Shown in pieces: positions 17,539 through 25,397 of a stretch of 64,000 bases of DNA; position 1 is the first letter of the stretch, and every line of letters begins with the position of its first letter. The stretch comes from Lachnospiraceae bacterium (GTDB taxonomy: Bacteria; Bacillota; Clostridia; Lachnospirales; Lachnospiraceae), in the NCBI GenBank assembly GCA_017396555.1, contig JAFQLS010000007.1, positions 1 to 64,000 on the forward strand, in the 5' to 3' direction. A program made the translations under genes and the position numbers. The notes beneath the pieces were generated by a model. It was given only the letters and a program-made list of their open reading frames with translations, did not search any database and was not told the origin of the DNA.

Positions 17539-18462
17539 TTAATGTTTGTTAAACAGAGGTACTTGTGCAAGTATAATTGCTATAAAAATAAGTATGCATC
17601 CGATTAGTTCTCGTAGTCCCATTTTCTCGTTAAGTATTATAAAACCTGCTAATACAGAAAATACAGATTCCAAACTTAGCAAAAGAGATGCAATTGTAGG
17701 GTTAAAGTTTTTCTGACCAATTATCTGAAGTGTGTATGCTGCACCACAGGATAGAATACCTGCATATAAAATAGGTATCCATACATTAAGGGTATTGAAT
17801 TGTTTTGCACAGTTAACAATACTATGAAATGAGCAATTCATTTCTATAATAAATGAAGGAATTGCTGTGAATATTCCACATACCAAGAACTGTATGCAAG
17901 ACATACGAACACAATCTGTCTTTGGTGCAAAATAATCAATAACAAGTATATGGACTGCAAATATAACCGCACATAATAAGAGTAAAAGGTCAGCGGTCTG
18001 TATTGAAAATGAATCCTTGATACATAGTAAATATAGACCTATGAGTGTAAGAAACACACCTATCCATACATTTAATCCACATTTTTTTTTTAGAAACAAT
18101 GATAGTATAGGTACTATCAATATATAACAGGTTGTAAGAAATCCAGCCTTGCCAGCCGAAGCACCAAGATATAGACCTAATTGTTGTAGATTACTTGCTA
18201 AAAATAAAATAGTCCCACATAACAGACCTCCTACCAATAAGTACTTCTTATCGGTAGGAGATGTTAATTTCTTTGTTAAGTTTAATCTGTCTAACAGAAG
18301 TATTACTGGAAGTAATACAACAGAACCTAGTAGTGAGCGGACACAATTGAATGTATATGGACCGATGGATTTTCCGCCTTCGCTCTGTGCTACAAATGCC
18401 ACACCCCATATCAGAGCTGTAAGTAATAAAATAGCAGAATTCTTTGTGTTAGTTTTATTCAT
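17539..18462 (-). CDS. DMT-superfamily (EamA) transporter
   Basis: Ten hydrophobic helices in two EamA repeats (first starting LLLTALIWGVAFVAQ, second near LLLLCAVIFAVHILVIDYF), 307 aa, as expected for a drug/metabolite transporter that exports small metabolites. The second repeat ends with the conserved LLSLESVFSVLAGFIILNEKM. The substrate is unknown. Its ATG shares one base with the argH stop codon (TAATG), so the two are translationally coupled; arginine-pathway metabolites are a guess for the cargo, not a finding. Confidence 0.85.
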   Translation of the reverse strand: MNKTNTKNSAILLLTALIWGVAFVAQSEGGKSIGPYTFNCVRSLLGSVVLLPVILLLDRLNLTKKLTSPTDKKYLLVGGLLCGTILFLASNLQQLGLYLGASAGKAGFLTTCYILIVPILSLFLKKKCGLNVWIGVFLTLIGLYLLCIKDSFSIQTADLLLLLCAVIFAVHILVIDYFAPKTDCVRMSCIQFLVCGIFTAIPSFIIEMNCSFHSIVNCAKQFNTLNVWIPILYAGILSCGAAYTLQIIGQKNFNPTIASLLLSLESVFSVLAGFIILNEKMGLRELIGCILIFIAIILAQVPLFNKH

Positions 18463-19847
18463 TAGTTTTTAAGATACTCCTTGTTAGCCTCGATTACTTT
18501 TTCCATAGCACTTCTTCCGGGAGCACCAATAGTCTCACGCTTGTCTACACAAGTCTTAATGCTGATTGCATCATAAATGTCTTCTTCAAATACCGGGCTA
18601 ATGGCCTTGTAATCTTCAAGAGTCATCTGATCAAGACTTATGTTATGGCTTTCGCAGTGGAGTACAAGCTGACCTACGATTCCGTGTGCATCTCTGAATG
18701 GAACACCGTGGTTAACAAGATAATCGGCAGCATCTGTAGCATTGGTAAATCCGTTTGCAGCACTTGCTTCCATATTTTCTTTGTTAAATGTCATAGTCTC
18801 AAGCATTCCTGTGAATAATGCAAGACATCCCTTTGCTGTATCCATTGCGTCAAATGAAAGTTCTTTATCTTCCTGCATATCCTTATTGTAAGCAAGAGGA
18901 ATTCCCTTCATAGTAGTTAATAACGAAATCAATGCGCCATATACACGACCAGTCTTACCACGAACTAATTCTGCTATATCAGGATTCTTCTTCTGTGGCA
19001 TAATACTGCTTCCGGTGCTGTAAGCATCGTCTATATTTACAAATCTGTATTCATTACTATTCCAAATAATAATTTCTTCTGAAAATCTGCTAAGGTGCAT
19101 CATTATTGTTGAAAGAGCACTCATTAATTCAATGAGGTAATCTCTGTCTGAAACAGAGTCCATACTGTTAAGTGTAGCACCATAGAAACCAAGAAGCTCT
19201 GCAGAGTATTCTCTGTTAAGTGGATATGTAGTTCCGGCTAAGGCTCCTGAACCAAGAGGACAGTAGTTCATTCTCTCATAAATATCGTGAAGACGTCCCC
19301 TGTCACGTTTAAACATTTCAAAATATGCTCCCATATGATGAGCAAGTGTTATAGGCTGCGCCTTCTGCAAATGTGTAAATCCCGGCATATATGTATCAAG
19401 ATTTTCTTCCATAATTGTTTCAATAGTTTCAAGAAGCTTTTTAACAAGAGCATCGATTTCTGTTATTTCGTCTCTTGTAAATAATTTCATATCAAGAGCT
19501 ACCTGGTCGTTACGACTTCTTCCTGTGTGAAGTCTCTTTCCGGCATCTCCGATTCTTTCAATAAGAGTTGCTTCAACGAAGCTGTGAATATCCTCGTATT
19601 TATCATTTATTTCTAAAACACCATTGTTAATATCATCAAGAATATCATTTAATCCTTCAATAATAGCTTTGGTATCTTCAGCAGATAATATTCCCTGCTT
19701 ACCAAGCATGGTAACGTGTGCAATACTTCCTCTGATGTCCTGCTTATAGAACTTCTTATCGAAGGAAATAGAAGCATTAAAGTTGTTAACAAGTTCGTCT
19801 GTTTCTTTTGTGAAACGTCCGCCCCATAATTTCATAGGAGTGTCCAC
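18462..19847 (-). CDS. argH: Argininosuccinate lyase
   Basis: The last step of arginine synthesis: argininosuccinate is cleaved to arginine and fumarate by a homotetrameric cytoplasmic enzyme. The fumarase/aspartase signature [12 protein letters not shown] is intact, with the N-terminal MKLWGGRF, the HTGRSRNDQ loop and TFHTHLQ-equivalent [10 protein letters not shown] containing the catalytic His. At 461 aa it is full length. AAAGGTGG lies eight bases before the ATG. argG is not adjacent; the downstream partner is a DMT transporter. Confidence 0.96.
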   Translation of the reverse strand: MDTPMKLWGGRFTKETDELVNNFNASISFDKKFYKQDIRGSIAHVTMLGKQGILSAEDTKAIIEGLNDILDDINNGVLEINDKYEDIHSFVEATLIERIGDAGKRLHTGRSRNDQVALDMKLFTRDEITEIDALVKKLLETIETIMEENLDTYMPGFTHLQKAQPITLAHHMGAYFEMFKRDRGRLHDIYERMNYCPLGSGALAGTTYPLNREYSAELLGFYGATLNSMDSVSDRDYLIELMSALSTIMMHLSRFSEEIIIWNSNEYRFVNIDDAYSTGSSIMPQKKNPDIAELVRGKTGRVYGALISLLTTMKGIPLAYNKDMQEDKELSFDAMDTAKGCLALFTGMLETMTFNKENMEASAANGFTNATDAADYLVNHGVPFRDAHGIVGQLVLHCESHNISLDQMTLEDYKAISPVFEEDIYDAISIKTCVDKRETIGAPGRSAMEKVIEANKEYLKN

Positions 19848-19875
19848 CTTTCTGTGTAAAATTTCATTTCAAATT

Positions 19876-19903
19876 ATTATAGCACGATATGGGAAATATG
19901 CAA
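19876..19903 (-). promoter_or_regulatory. Promoter of argH
   Basis: On the minus strand TTGCAT (19898-19903), 16-bp spacer, TATAAT (19876-19881). No clear ARG-box palindrome was recognised. Confidence 0.55.
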
Positions 19904-19950
19904 AGTTTTTAGTGGATATTTAACTTGAGAGATTTAAATGTTAGATCTCA

Positions 19951-19980
19951 AAAATATTTTATAAATATATAAAATATTTT
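19951..19980. repeat. Perfect AT-only palindrome
   Basis: AAAATATTTTATA (19951-19963) and TATAAAATATTTT (19968-19980) are perfect inverted repeats around AATA. A second hairpin, TTGAGA/TCTCAA (19925-19950), lies beside it. Both are between divergent argH and the RelB/RelE module. Confidence 0.6.
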
Positions 19981-20055
19981 AATTATAGACACAACTACTT
20001 TTTTAATATATAATATTTAAAGGATAATAATAAGTACAAGGGTTTATGAACGGTA

Positions 20056-20092
20056 TTGACAAAAAATCAAGAGTGTAATACAATGTATTACA
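20056..20092 (+). promoter_or_regulatory. Autoregulated promoter/operator of the RelB/RelE-type module
   Basis: TTGACA (20056-20061), 17-bp spacer, TACAAT (20079-20084). A perfect palindrome TGTAATAC-AAT-GTATTACA (20074-20092) lies over the -10 box, exactly where a ribbon-helix-helix antitoxin would bind to block transcription. Confidence 0.75.
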
Positions 20093-20108
20093 GAAGGGAG
20101 ATGATTTT

Positions 20109-20327
20109 ATGGCTATATCGTTAAGACTTAGTGAAGAAGAGAGTACTCTGATAAGACAGTATGCAGAATTAAAAAATCTAAGTGTATCAGAACTTTTGCG
20201 ACAATCTGTATTAGAACGTATAGAAGAAGAAATTGACATTGAAATGTACAATAAGGCACTCGCAGAATACAAGAAGAACCCTACTACTTATACATTGGAA
20301 GAAGTTGAAAAGGAGTTGGGATTCTAA
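20109..20327 (+). CDS. RelB-like / DUF6290 ribbon-helix-helix antitoxin
   Basis: This 72-aa protein starts MAISLRLSEEESTLIRQYAE, a ribbon-helix-helix DNA-binding fold (strand, then the SVSELLRQSVLERIEEE helices), and ends with an acidic tail (YTLEEVEKELGF) that in relatives wraps the toxin. The family neutralises RelE-type mRNA interferases and represses its own promoter, fitting the palindrome over the -10 box. GAAGGGAG precedes the ATG. The stop codon overlaps the toxin start (TAATG). Confidence 0.85.
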   Translation: MAISLRLSEEESTLIRQYAELKNLSVSELLRQSVLERIEEEIDIEMYNKALAEYKKNPTTYTLEEVEKELGF

Positions 20328-20590
20328 TGTATCATGTTGAATTTACTGAGACTGCGTTGAAAATGCTAAAGAAGATGGATAAGCATACTTCTGCATTTAT
20401 TATATCATGGATAAAGAAAAATCTTGAAGGCTGTGATAATCCAAGAATACATGGAAAGGGATTAGTTGCCAATCGAAGTGGTCAATGGAGATATCGAATT
20501 GGCGATTATAGAATTCTAGCAGAGATTCGGGATAGCAAGCTTGTTATTTTAGCATTAACAATCGGACACAGACGAGATATTTATGACTAA
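20327..20590 (+). CDS. RelE/ParE-family toxin
   Basis: The 87-aa basic protein has the RelE fold signature: MYHVEFTETALKMLKKMDKH at the start, then GKGLVANRSGQWRYRIGDYRILAEI and the C-terminal LTIGHRRDIYD. In RelE-type enzymes the Arg and His/Tyr residues of these last segments act in ribosome-dependent mRNA cleavage. It overlaps the antitoxin stop by one base. ParE-type gyrase poisoning is the alternative, but R-Y-R-I-G-D-Y-R-I with a GHRRDIYD end is closer to RelE. Confidence 0.85.
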   Translation: MYHVEFTETALKMLKKMDKHTSAFIISWIKKNLEGCDNPRIHGKGLVANRSGQWRYRIGDYRILAEIRDSKLVILALTIGHRRDIYD

Positions 20591-20606
20591 ATAATTATTA
20601 ATTTAA

Positions 20607-20650
20607 TAAAGCCCCTAAACCGCATGAATTACACTGGTTTAAGGGCTTTA
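20607..20650. terminator. Bidirectional terminator between relE-like gene and htpG
   Basis: AAAGCCCCTAAACC pairs with GGTTTAAGGGCTTT around an 18-nt loop, with T and A runs on either side, between two convergent genes. Confidence 0.8.
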
Positions 20651-20662
20651 ATATTACTATTT

Positions 20663-22657
20663 TTATTTAGCAAGTAACATCATAATCTCATTACTTCTTG
20701 CAATGAATTCTGTCATTTCTTCTGGTGAAAGCTGCTTGTGACTGATTAAAGCAAGGTCATAAAGCTGCTTACAGAAGGTTGGCACATTTTCTGAATCCTT
20801 GTTATTAAGGATGTATTTAACAAGTGCGTTATTTGCATTAAGTACAAGTGTTACATTTGTACCAAACATTGATGTATCCATTCCCGGCATAGCATACATC
20901 TTCATCATATCCTGCATACGACGTGATTCCTCAGAAAGAGTAATCATAGATGAAATATTTTCATTCTTAAGGTTTTCAACCTTAACGTCTAATTTGTCAT
21001 TGCTGAGAGCATTTTTAAATATCTCTGTAAGAGTATCTACAGTAGCCTTGAATTCTTCCTCATTTACTTCTGCATCACTCTTGAATGTGTCAGTTAAATC
21101 TGCATCAATTCTTAAGAATTTAACGCCTTCATTCTTATGCTCAAGATGAGTGATGAATGGTTCATCAATATTGTGTGTAAGGTGAACGGCATCAATACCT
21201 TCTTCCTTAAACATATTGATGTACTGACTCTGCTGAATCTCGTCTGTTACATAGAATACAGTATTTTCGTGCTTTTCCTTATTTGCTTCAAGACATTCAG
21301 GAAGAGTTAAATATTTGCCTTCAAGATTTTTAAATAAGATGTAGTCATTCATCTTCTCACAGAACTTCTCGTCCTTAAGGCAACCAAATTTGATAAATGG
21401 GCTGATATCATCCCAGAATTTTTCGTAAGTTTCTTTGTCTGTTTTGCACATTCCTGCAAGCTTGTCTGCAACCTTCTTATTAATGTAGTCAGATATTTTC
21501 TTAACAAACCCATCGTTCTGTAATGCACTTCTTGATACATTAAGTGGAAGGTCAGGACAGTCGATAACACCCTTGAGGAGTAATAAGAACTCAGGAATAA
21601 CTTCCTTGATATTATCAGCTATAAACACCTGATTGTTATATAATTTAATTGTACCTTCGATTGAATCATACTGTGTATTTAACTTAGGGAAGTAGAGTAT
21701 TCCTTTTAAGTTAAATGGATAGTCCATATTTAAGTGAATCCAGAATAAAGGCTCCTTATAGTCGTTAAATACATTTCTGTAGAATTCCTTGTATTCATCA
21801 TCGCTACAGTCATTTGGATGCTTTGTCCATAATGGATGTGTCTCATTAAGAGGAACTGGACGTCTAAGAATCTTTGTCTTAGTCTGCTCCGGAGAAATTT
21901 CTACAACTTCCTTAGTTCCATCTTCGTTTTCCTTTTCCTCTGTCTTAGCAGGCTCAACAATCGTCTCAATAACTGTATCAGTATCTAATACTTCGTCAGG
22001 ATTGATTGTATCATACATAGGCTCGGCATTTGGATTTTCAAGATAAATCTCCACCGGCATAAATGAGCAGTATTTGTTAAGAACCTCTCTTGCACGATAT
22101 TCGTTAGCAAATTCTAAGCTATCTTCGTTAAGATATAAAGTAATCTCTGTACCGCGTTCACTACGCTCGCCTTCCTTCATATCGAATTCAGTACCACCAT
22201 CACATTCCCAGTGAACAGCAGTAGCACCGTCTTTGTATGATAATGTATCAATAGTTACCTTGTCAGCTACCATAAATGCTGAGTAGAAGCCAAGACCGAA
22301 ATGACCGATAATCTGGTCCTCGCTGGTCTTATCCTTATACTGTTCAAGAAATGCTTCCGCACCTGAGAAAGCAATCTGGTTAATATATTCTTCAACTTCC
22401 TCAGCTGTCATACCGATACCTGTATCGATGAACTTAAGTGTCTTGTCCTCTGAATTAGCAATAACCTTGATTTCAAATTTATTATCATCAGGTAAAGAAT
22501 ATTCACCCATAATCTCTAATTTCTTAAGCTTTGTAATAGCATCGCAACCATTTGATACTAATTCCCTGAAAAATATATCATGGTCTGAATAAAGCCATTT
22601 CTTAATAATAGGGAAAATATTATCGCTGTTAATTGATAGATTTCCGTGTTTTTGCAT
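20663..22657 (-). CDS. htpG: Molecular chaperone HtpG (Hsp90)
   Basis: Bacterial Hsp90, an ATP-dependent dimeric cytoplasmic chaperone. The GHKL nucleotide site is seen as ELVSNGCDAITK, DTGIGMTAEEV and GHFGLGFYSAFMVAD; the middle domain has GILYFPK and VIDCPDLPLNVSRSALQ; the C-terminal dimerisation domain ends the 664-aa chain. A charged linker (about residues 215-265) separates the N and middle domains. It has its own strong promoter with a CIRCE element immediately upstream, so HrcA repression and heat induction are expected. Confidence 0.97.
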   Translation of the reverse strand: MQKHGNLSINSDNIFPIIKKWLYSDHDIFFRELVSNGCDAITKLKKLEIMGEYSLPDDNKFEIKVIANSEDKTLKFIDTGIGMTAEEVEEYINQIAFSGAEAFLEQYKDKTSEDQIIGHFGLGFYSAFMVADKVTIDTLSYKDGATAVHWECDGGTEFDMKEGERSERGTEITLYLNEDSLEFANEYRAREVLNKYCSFMPVEIYLENPNAEPMYDTINPDEVLDTDTVIETIVEPAKTEEKENEDGTKEVVEISPEQTKTKILRRPVPLNETHPLWTKHPNDCSDDEYKEFYRNVFNDYKEPLFWIHLNMDYPFNLKGILYFPKLNTQYDSIEGTIKLYNNQVFIADNIKEVIPEFLLLLKGVIDCPDLPLNVSRSALQNDGFVKKISDYINKKVADKLAGMCKTDKETYEKFWDDISPFIKFGCLKDEKFCEKMNDYILFKNLEGKYLTLPECLEANKEKHENTVFYVTDEIQQSQYINMFKEEGIDAVHLTHNIDEPFITHLEHKNEGVKFLRIDADLTDTFKSDAEVNEEEFKATVDTLTEIFKNALSNDKLDVKVENLKNENISSMITLSEESRRMQDMMKMYAMPGMDTSMFGTNVTLVLNANNALVKYILNNKDSENVPTFCKQLYDLALISHKQLSPEEMTEFIARSNEIMMLLAK

Positions 22658-22700
22658 TTTTACTCGCTCCTTTTTGATAAAAATATTTAATATAAATGTA

Positions 22701-22729
22701 ATTGTAGTACTGAGTTATACATTTGTCAA
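22701..22729 (-). promoter_or_regulatory. Promoter of htpG
   Basis: Minus-strand TTGACA (22724-22729), 17-bp spacer, TACAAT (22701-22706), 44 bp before the ATG. Confidence 0.8.
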
Positions 22730-22736
22730 GAAAAAA

Positions 22737-22763
22737 TTAGCACTCATTAAAAGTGAGTGCTAA
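22737..22763 (-). promoter_or_regulatory. CIRCE element (HrcA operator)
   Basis: TTAGCACTC-N9-GAGTGCTAA, a perfect match to the CIRCE consensus. It lies seven bases upstream of the htpG -35 box and contains the stop codon of the preceding gene (22747-22749). Confidence 0.93.
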
Positions 22764-23226
22764 TAAATTTGCTTATATGTGAATCAAATGCCTGTTCGAG
22801 ACTCTTATCCATTGTAAATACATTGAGAGATGTCCCTGTTACATAAGATAATTCGTTGTTTTCAAATTTTATATTGATAAATAAACCATTTATGTTGTCA
22901 ACAGTGAAATCAAGGTCATTTTCTTTAAGAAATGTAACAGTGGCTTCTTTGGACAAACAAAAAATTATCTTAAATGATAATGGTAATTTCTTACCTTTTA
23001 TTATGCTGAAACATAGAGGTTTAAGAGAACTCCATTTGGATAACGAAGGAGAACCAAGCTCCTCATATTCTTCGTTAGTGTAGAAGTTTTTCTTAATATG
23101 ACCATCAATAGTAAAAGTGTTATATGTTGTTATATTTACTTCAGATACCAGAAAGTTATCAAAGGTCTCTCCAATAAATAGGGCACTGGTAAATGATTTT
23201 ACATCTGTAATTATATCTGTTGTCAT
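22747..23226 (-). CDS. DUF5721-like protein of unknown function
   Basis: The 159-aa protein has the pattern TTYNTFTIDGHIKKNFYTNEE and LKPLCFSIIKGKKLPLSFKIIFCLS that I associate with the DUF5721 family of Lachnospiraceae; this assignment is from memory and unverified. No signal peptide or membrane segment is present. It starts within the corA stop (one-base overlap) and is probably co-transcribed with corA. The htpG CIRCE element overlaps its 3' end. No function can be given. Confidence 0.7.
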   Translation of the reverse strand: MTTDIITDVKSFTSALFIGETFDNFLVSEVNITTYNTFTIDGHIKKNFYTNEEYEELGSPSLSKWSSLKPLCFSIIKGKKLPLSFKIIFCLSKEATVTFLKENDLDFTVDNINGLFINIKFENNELSYVTGTSLNVFTMDKSLEQAFDSHISKFISTHF

Positions 23227-24167
23227 TAGAATAAATCCTTCTTTGAAAAAATTAGTGCAACTAACAAGCTTATTACAATGGCGAAAGCTATAACAATGCC
23301 AAATCCAAATACTGAATTAGCAAATGGCATTCCATTTCCGTTAACATTCATGCCGTAGGCACTGAAAATCATAGTTGGTATAGAAAGTACGATTGTGATT
23401 GTTGCAAGAAATTTCATAACTATATTCAAGTTGTTAGAAATAACAGAAGCAAAAGCGTCCATCATACCACTTAAAATTCCGCTGTATATGTTAGCCATTT
23501 CCATAGCCTGTTTATTTTCGATAATTGTATCTTCAAGCAAATCAGTATCTTCAGGATATTGTTTTACTTTTTCAGTTCTTAAAAGCTTTTCCAATACTAT
23601 TTCATTAGAACGAAGAGAGGTTGTGAAGTAAACCAAACTTTTTTCAAGCTCGAGAAGTTCTATAAGCTCACTGTTCTTAGTTGAACGATGAAGCTTTTTT
23701 TCAACTTCCTCACTCTTTCTATTAATATTTCTAAGATACTGAAGATAAAGAGTGGCATTGCGATAAAGAATCTGCAATATAAATCTTGTCTTCATATGAG
23801 TATGAAAATTCTTAACTCTTGCCTGCATAAATGATTTAATAAGAGGGGTTTCCTCAAGACAAACTGTGATAATCAGATTATTTGTAAGGATTATAGACAT
23901 TGGGATAGTAACATACCAGTCTTTTTCGTTTCTTTCTTCAATAGTTGGAACGTCCACGAGAATCATAGTGTAATCATCTTCTGGCTGAATACGGGAACGC
24001 TCCTCCTCATCCATAGCAGCCTTAATATCAGCAATATCTATATTATTTTCCTGAGCCACCTTAATAAGTTCAGATTCTGTTGGATTCGTAAGAGAAATCC
24101 AGCAACCATCCTCTTTTTCATCGATTTCTTTCATAACACCATCAAAGGTCTTAAATATTTTTATCAT
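23226..24167 (-). CDS. corA: CorA-family magnesium/divalent-cation channel
   Basis: CorA is a homopentameric Mg2+ channel of the cytoplasmic membrane. The large soluble N-terminal domain (about 240 residues) is followed by two C-terminal membrane helices; the first ends with the selectivity-loop motif YGMN, in MIFSAYGMNVNGNGMPFA. The last helix ends in basic residues (FSKKDLF). At 313 aa it is the normal size. It is first in a two-gene unit with the DUF5721-like gene. Confidence 0.93.
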   Translation of the reverse strand: MIKIFKTFDGVMKEIDEKEDGCWISLTNPTESELIKVAQENNIDIADIKAAMDEEERSRIQPEDDYTMILVDVPTIEERNEKDWYVTIPMSIILTNNLIITVCLEETPLIKSFMQARVKNFHTHMKTRFILQILYRNATLYLQYLRNINRKSEEVEKKLHRSTKNSELIELLELEKSLVYFTTSLRSNEIVLEKLLRTEKVKQYPEDTDLLEDTIIENKQAMEMANIYSGILSGMMDAFASVISNNLNIVMKFLATITIVLSIPTMIFSAYGMNVNGNGMPFANSVFGFGIVIAFAIVISLLVALIFSKKDLF

Positions 24168-24256
24168 AGCAAATGGTGTCCTTTCCTAGTATTAGTTATT
24201 TTATATCATTATTGTGTAATAATGTTGTATAGTATTATGAAGAATTTGCTTGATAT

Positions 24257-24403
24257 CTATGTGTTTTGAAAAATAAATACACCATAAGCAGGTACTTGGA
24301 GTCCGTCGGTACTTAGATGCGGTGTTAACGCATCTTATGTACCGCTACGTGACGGAAGTAGCGAGAGCGTGCCTGCGTTGGTTATTAATTTTTCAAAACA
24401 TAT
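24257..24403. repeat. 147-bp nested palindromic element (MITE-like)
   Basis: Outer arms TATGTGTTTTGAAAAATAAAT (from 24259) and ATTAATTTTTCAAAACATAT (to ~24402) are imperfect inverted repeats. Inside lie GCAGGTAC/GTGCCTGC, TCCGTC/GACGGA and GGTACTTAGATGCG/CGCATCTTATGTACC. The core is far more GC-rich than its surroundings and has no reading frame. The form fits a small non-autonomous mobile or structured RNA element. Confidence 0.6.
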
Positions 24404-24470
24404 TAAATCAAACTAATTTGCATTAACCGTATAATAGTAAGTATACCACAAAAATAAAATAAAAAACAAC

Positions 24471-24499
24471 TTGAATTATTAATAAGTATCGTGTAGGAT
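24471..24499 (+). promoter_or_regulatory. Promoter of the purO/AICAR transformylase unit
   Basis: TTGAAT (24471-24476), 17-bp spacer, TAGGAT (24494-24499), just upstream of the riboswitch. Confidence 0.5.
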
Positions 24500-24500
24500 A

Positions 24501-24600
24501 ATTGTGTAGATACACGACTGACGGAAATATCATATTAAATATGGTATAAGTAGAATTAACTACGGGAAGTGTATTGGTATGAGAGTCGACCGTCTGGGCA
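24501..24600 (+). ncRNA. ZTP (pfl) riboswitch
   Basis: The conserved core is present: CGACTGACGGAAA (24515 on), ACTACGGGAAGTG (24560-24572) and GTCGACCGTCTGGGCA (24585-24600), matching the ZTP/ZMP aptamer layout. The ligand, AICAR (ZMP) or its triphosphate, is the substrate of the transformylase encoded two genes downstream. The 3' strand of the aptamer overlaps the terminator stem, giving ligand-dependent antitermination. Confidence 0.9.
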
Positions 24601-24629
24601 ATTTTTGAATTGGTCAGTCGGCTTTTTTT
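24585..24629 (+). terminator. Riboswitch-controlled intrinsic terminator
   Basis: GTCGACC (24585 on) can pair with GGTCAGTCGGC followed by seven T (to 24629). The stem shares bases with the aptamer's 3' end, so ligand binding should prevent it from forming. Confidence 0.8.
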
Positions 24630-24664
24630 ATCTAAATGTTTAACTGTTTTAAGGAGGAAGAACA

Positions 24665-25378
24665 ATGGAAATGCTTTCAATTGAAAAGGAACTTAAGGAA
24701 AATTCTTATCCGGGTAGAGGTATCATTATTGGTAAATCTGCTGATGGAACTAAGGCTGTAACTGCTTATTTTATCATGGGTAGAAGTGAGAATAGTAGAA
24801 ATCGTGTATTTGTAGAAGATGGTCAGGGTATCAGAACACAGGCATTTGATCCATCTAAGCTTAGCGATCCAAGTCTTATTATTTATGCTCCAGTAAGAGT
24901 TCTCGGAAATAAGACAATCGTTACAAATGGTGACCAGACAGATACTATCTATGAATTAATGGATAAGCAGCAGACATTTGAACAGGCACTTAGAACAAGA
25001 GAATTTGAGCCGGATGCTCCTAACTACACACCTAGAATTTCAGGTATTATGCACGTTGAAAATGGTGAGTATAATTATGCTATGTCAATTCTTAAGAGCA
25101 ATAATGGAAATCCTGATGCTTGCAACAGATACACATTTGCATATACTAATCCGGTAGCAGGAGAAGGTCATTTCATTCATACATATAAGTGCGATGGAAA
25201 TCCACTTCCAAGCTTTGAAGGAGAACCTAAGCTTGTAGCTATTCCAGATGATATGGAAGAATTTGCTAATACACTTTGGACAAGTCTTAATGAAGATAAC
25301 AAGGTGTCATTGTTTGTTAGATATATTGATATTGCAACAGGAAATTACGAGACAAAGATTATTAATAAGAATAACTAA
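24665..25378 (+). CDS. purO: IMP cyclohydrolase (PurO-type)
   Basis: This enzyme closes FAICAR to IMP, the last step of purine synthesis. The 237-aa chain resembles the PurO family first described in archaea (SYPGRGIIIGKSADG, then YFIMGRSENSRNRVF, and ITPRISGIMH-like YTPRISGIMHVENGEY), unrelated to the MGS-like domain of bacterial PurH. AAGGAGG precedes the ATG. It is followed 19 bp later by an AICAR transformylase, so two genes replace one bifunctional purH. Both lie behind a ZTP riboswitch. Confidence 0.88.
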   Translation: MEMLSIEKELKENSYPGRGIIIGKSADGTKAVTAYFIMGRSENSRNRVFVEDGQGIRTQAFDPSKLSDPSLIIYAPVRVLGNKTIVTNGDQTDTIYELMDKQQTFEQALRTREFEPDAPNYTPRISGIMHVENGEYNYAMSILKSNNGNPDACNRYTFAYTNPVAGEGHFIHTYKCDGNPLPSFEGEPKLVAIPDDMEEFANTLWTSLNEDNKVSLFVRYIDIATGNYETKIINKNN

Positions 25379-25397
25379 TTAATCGGAGGAAGATAAA

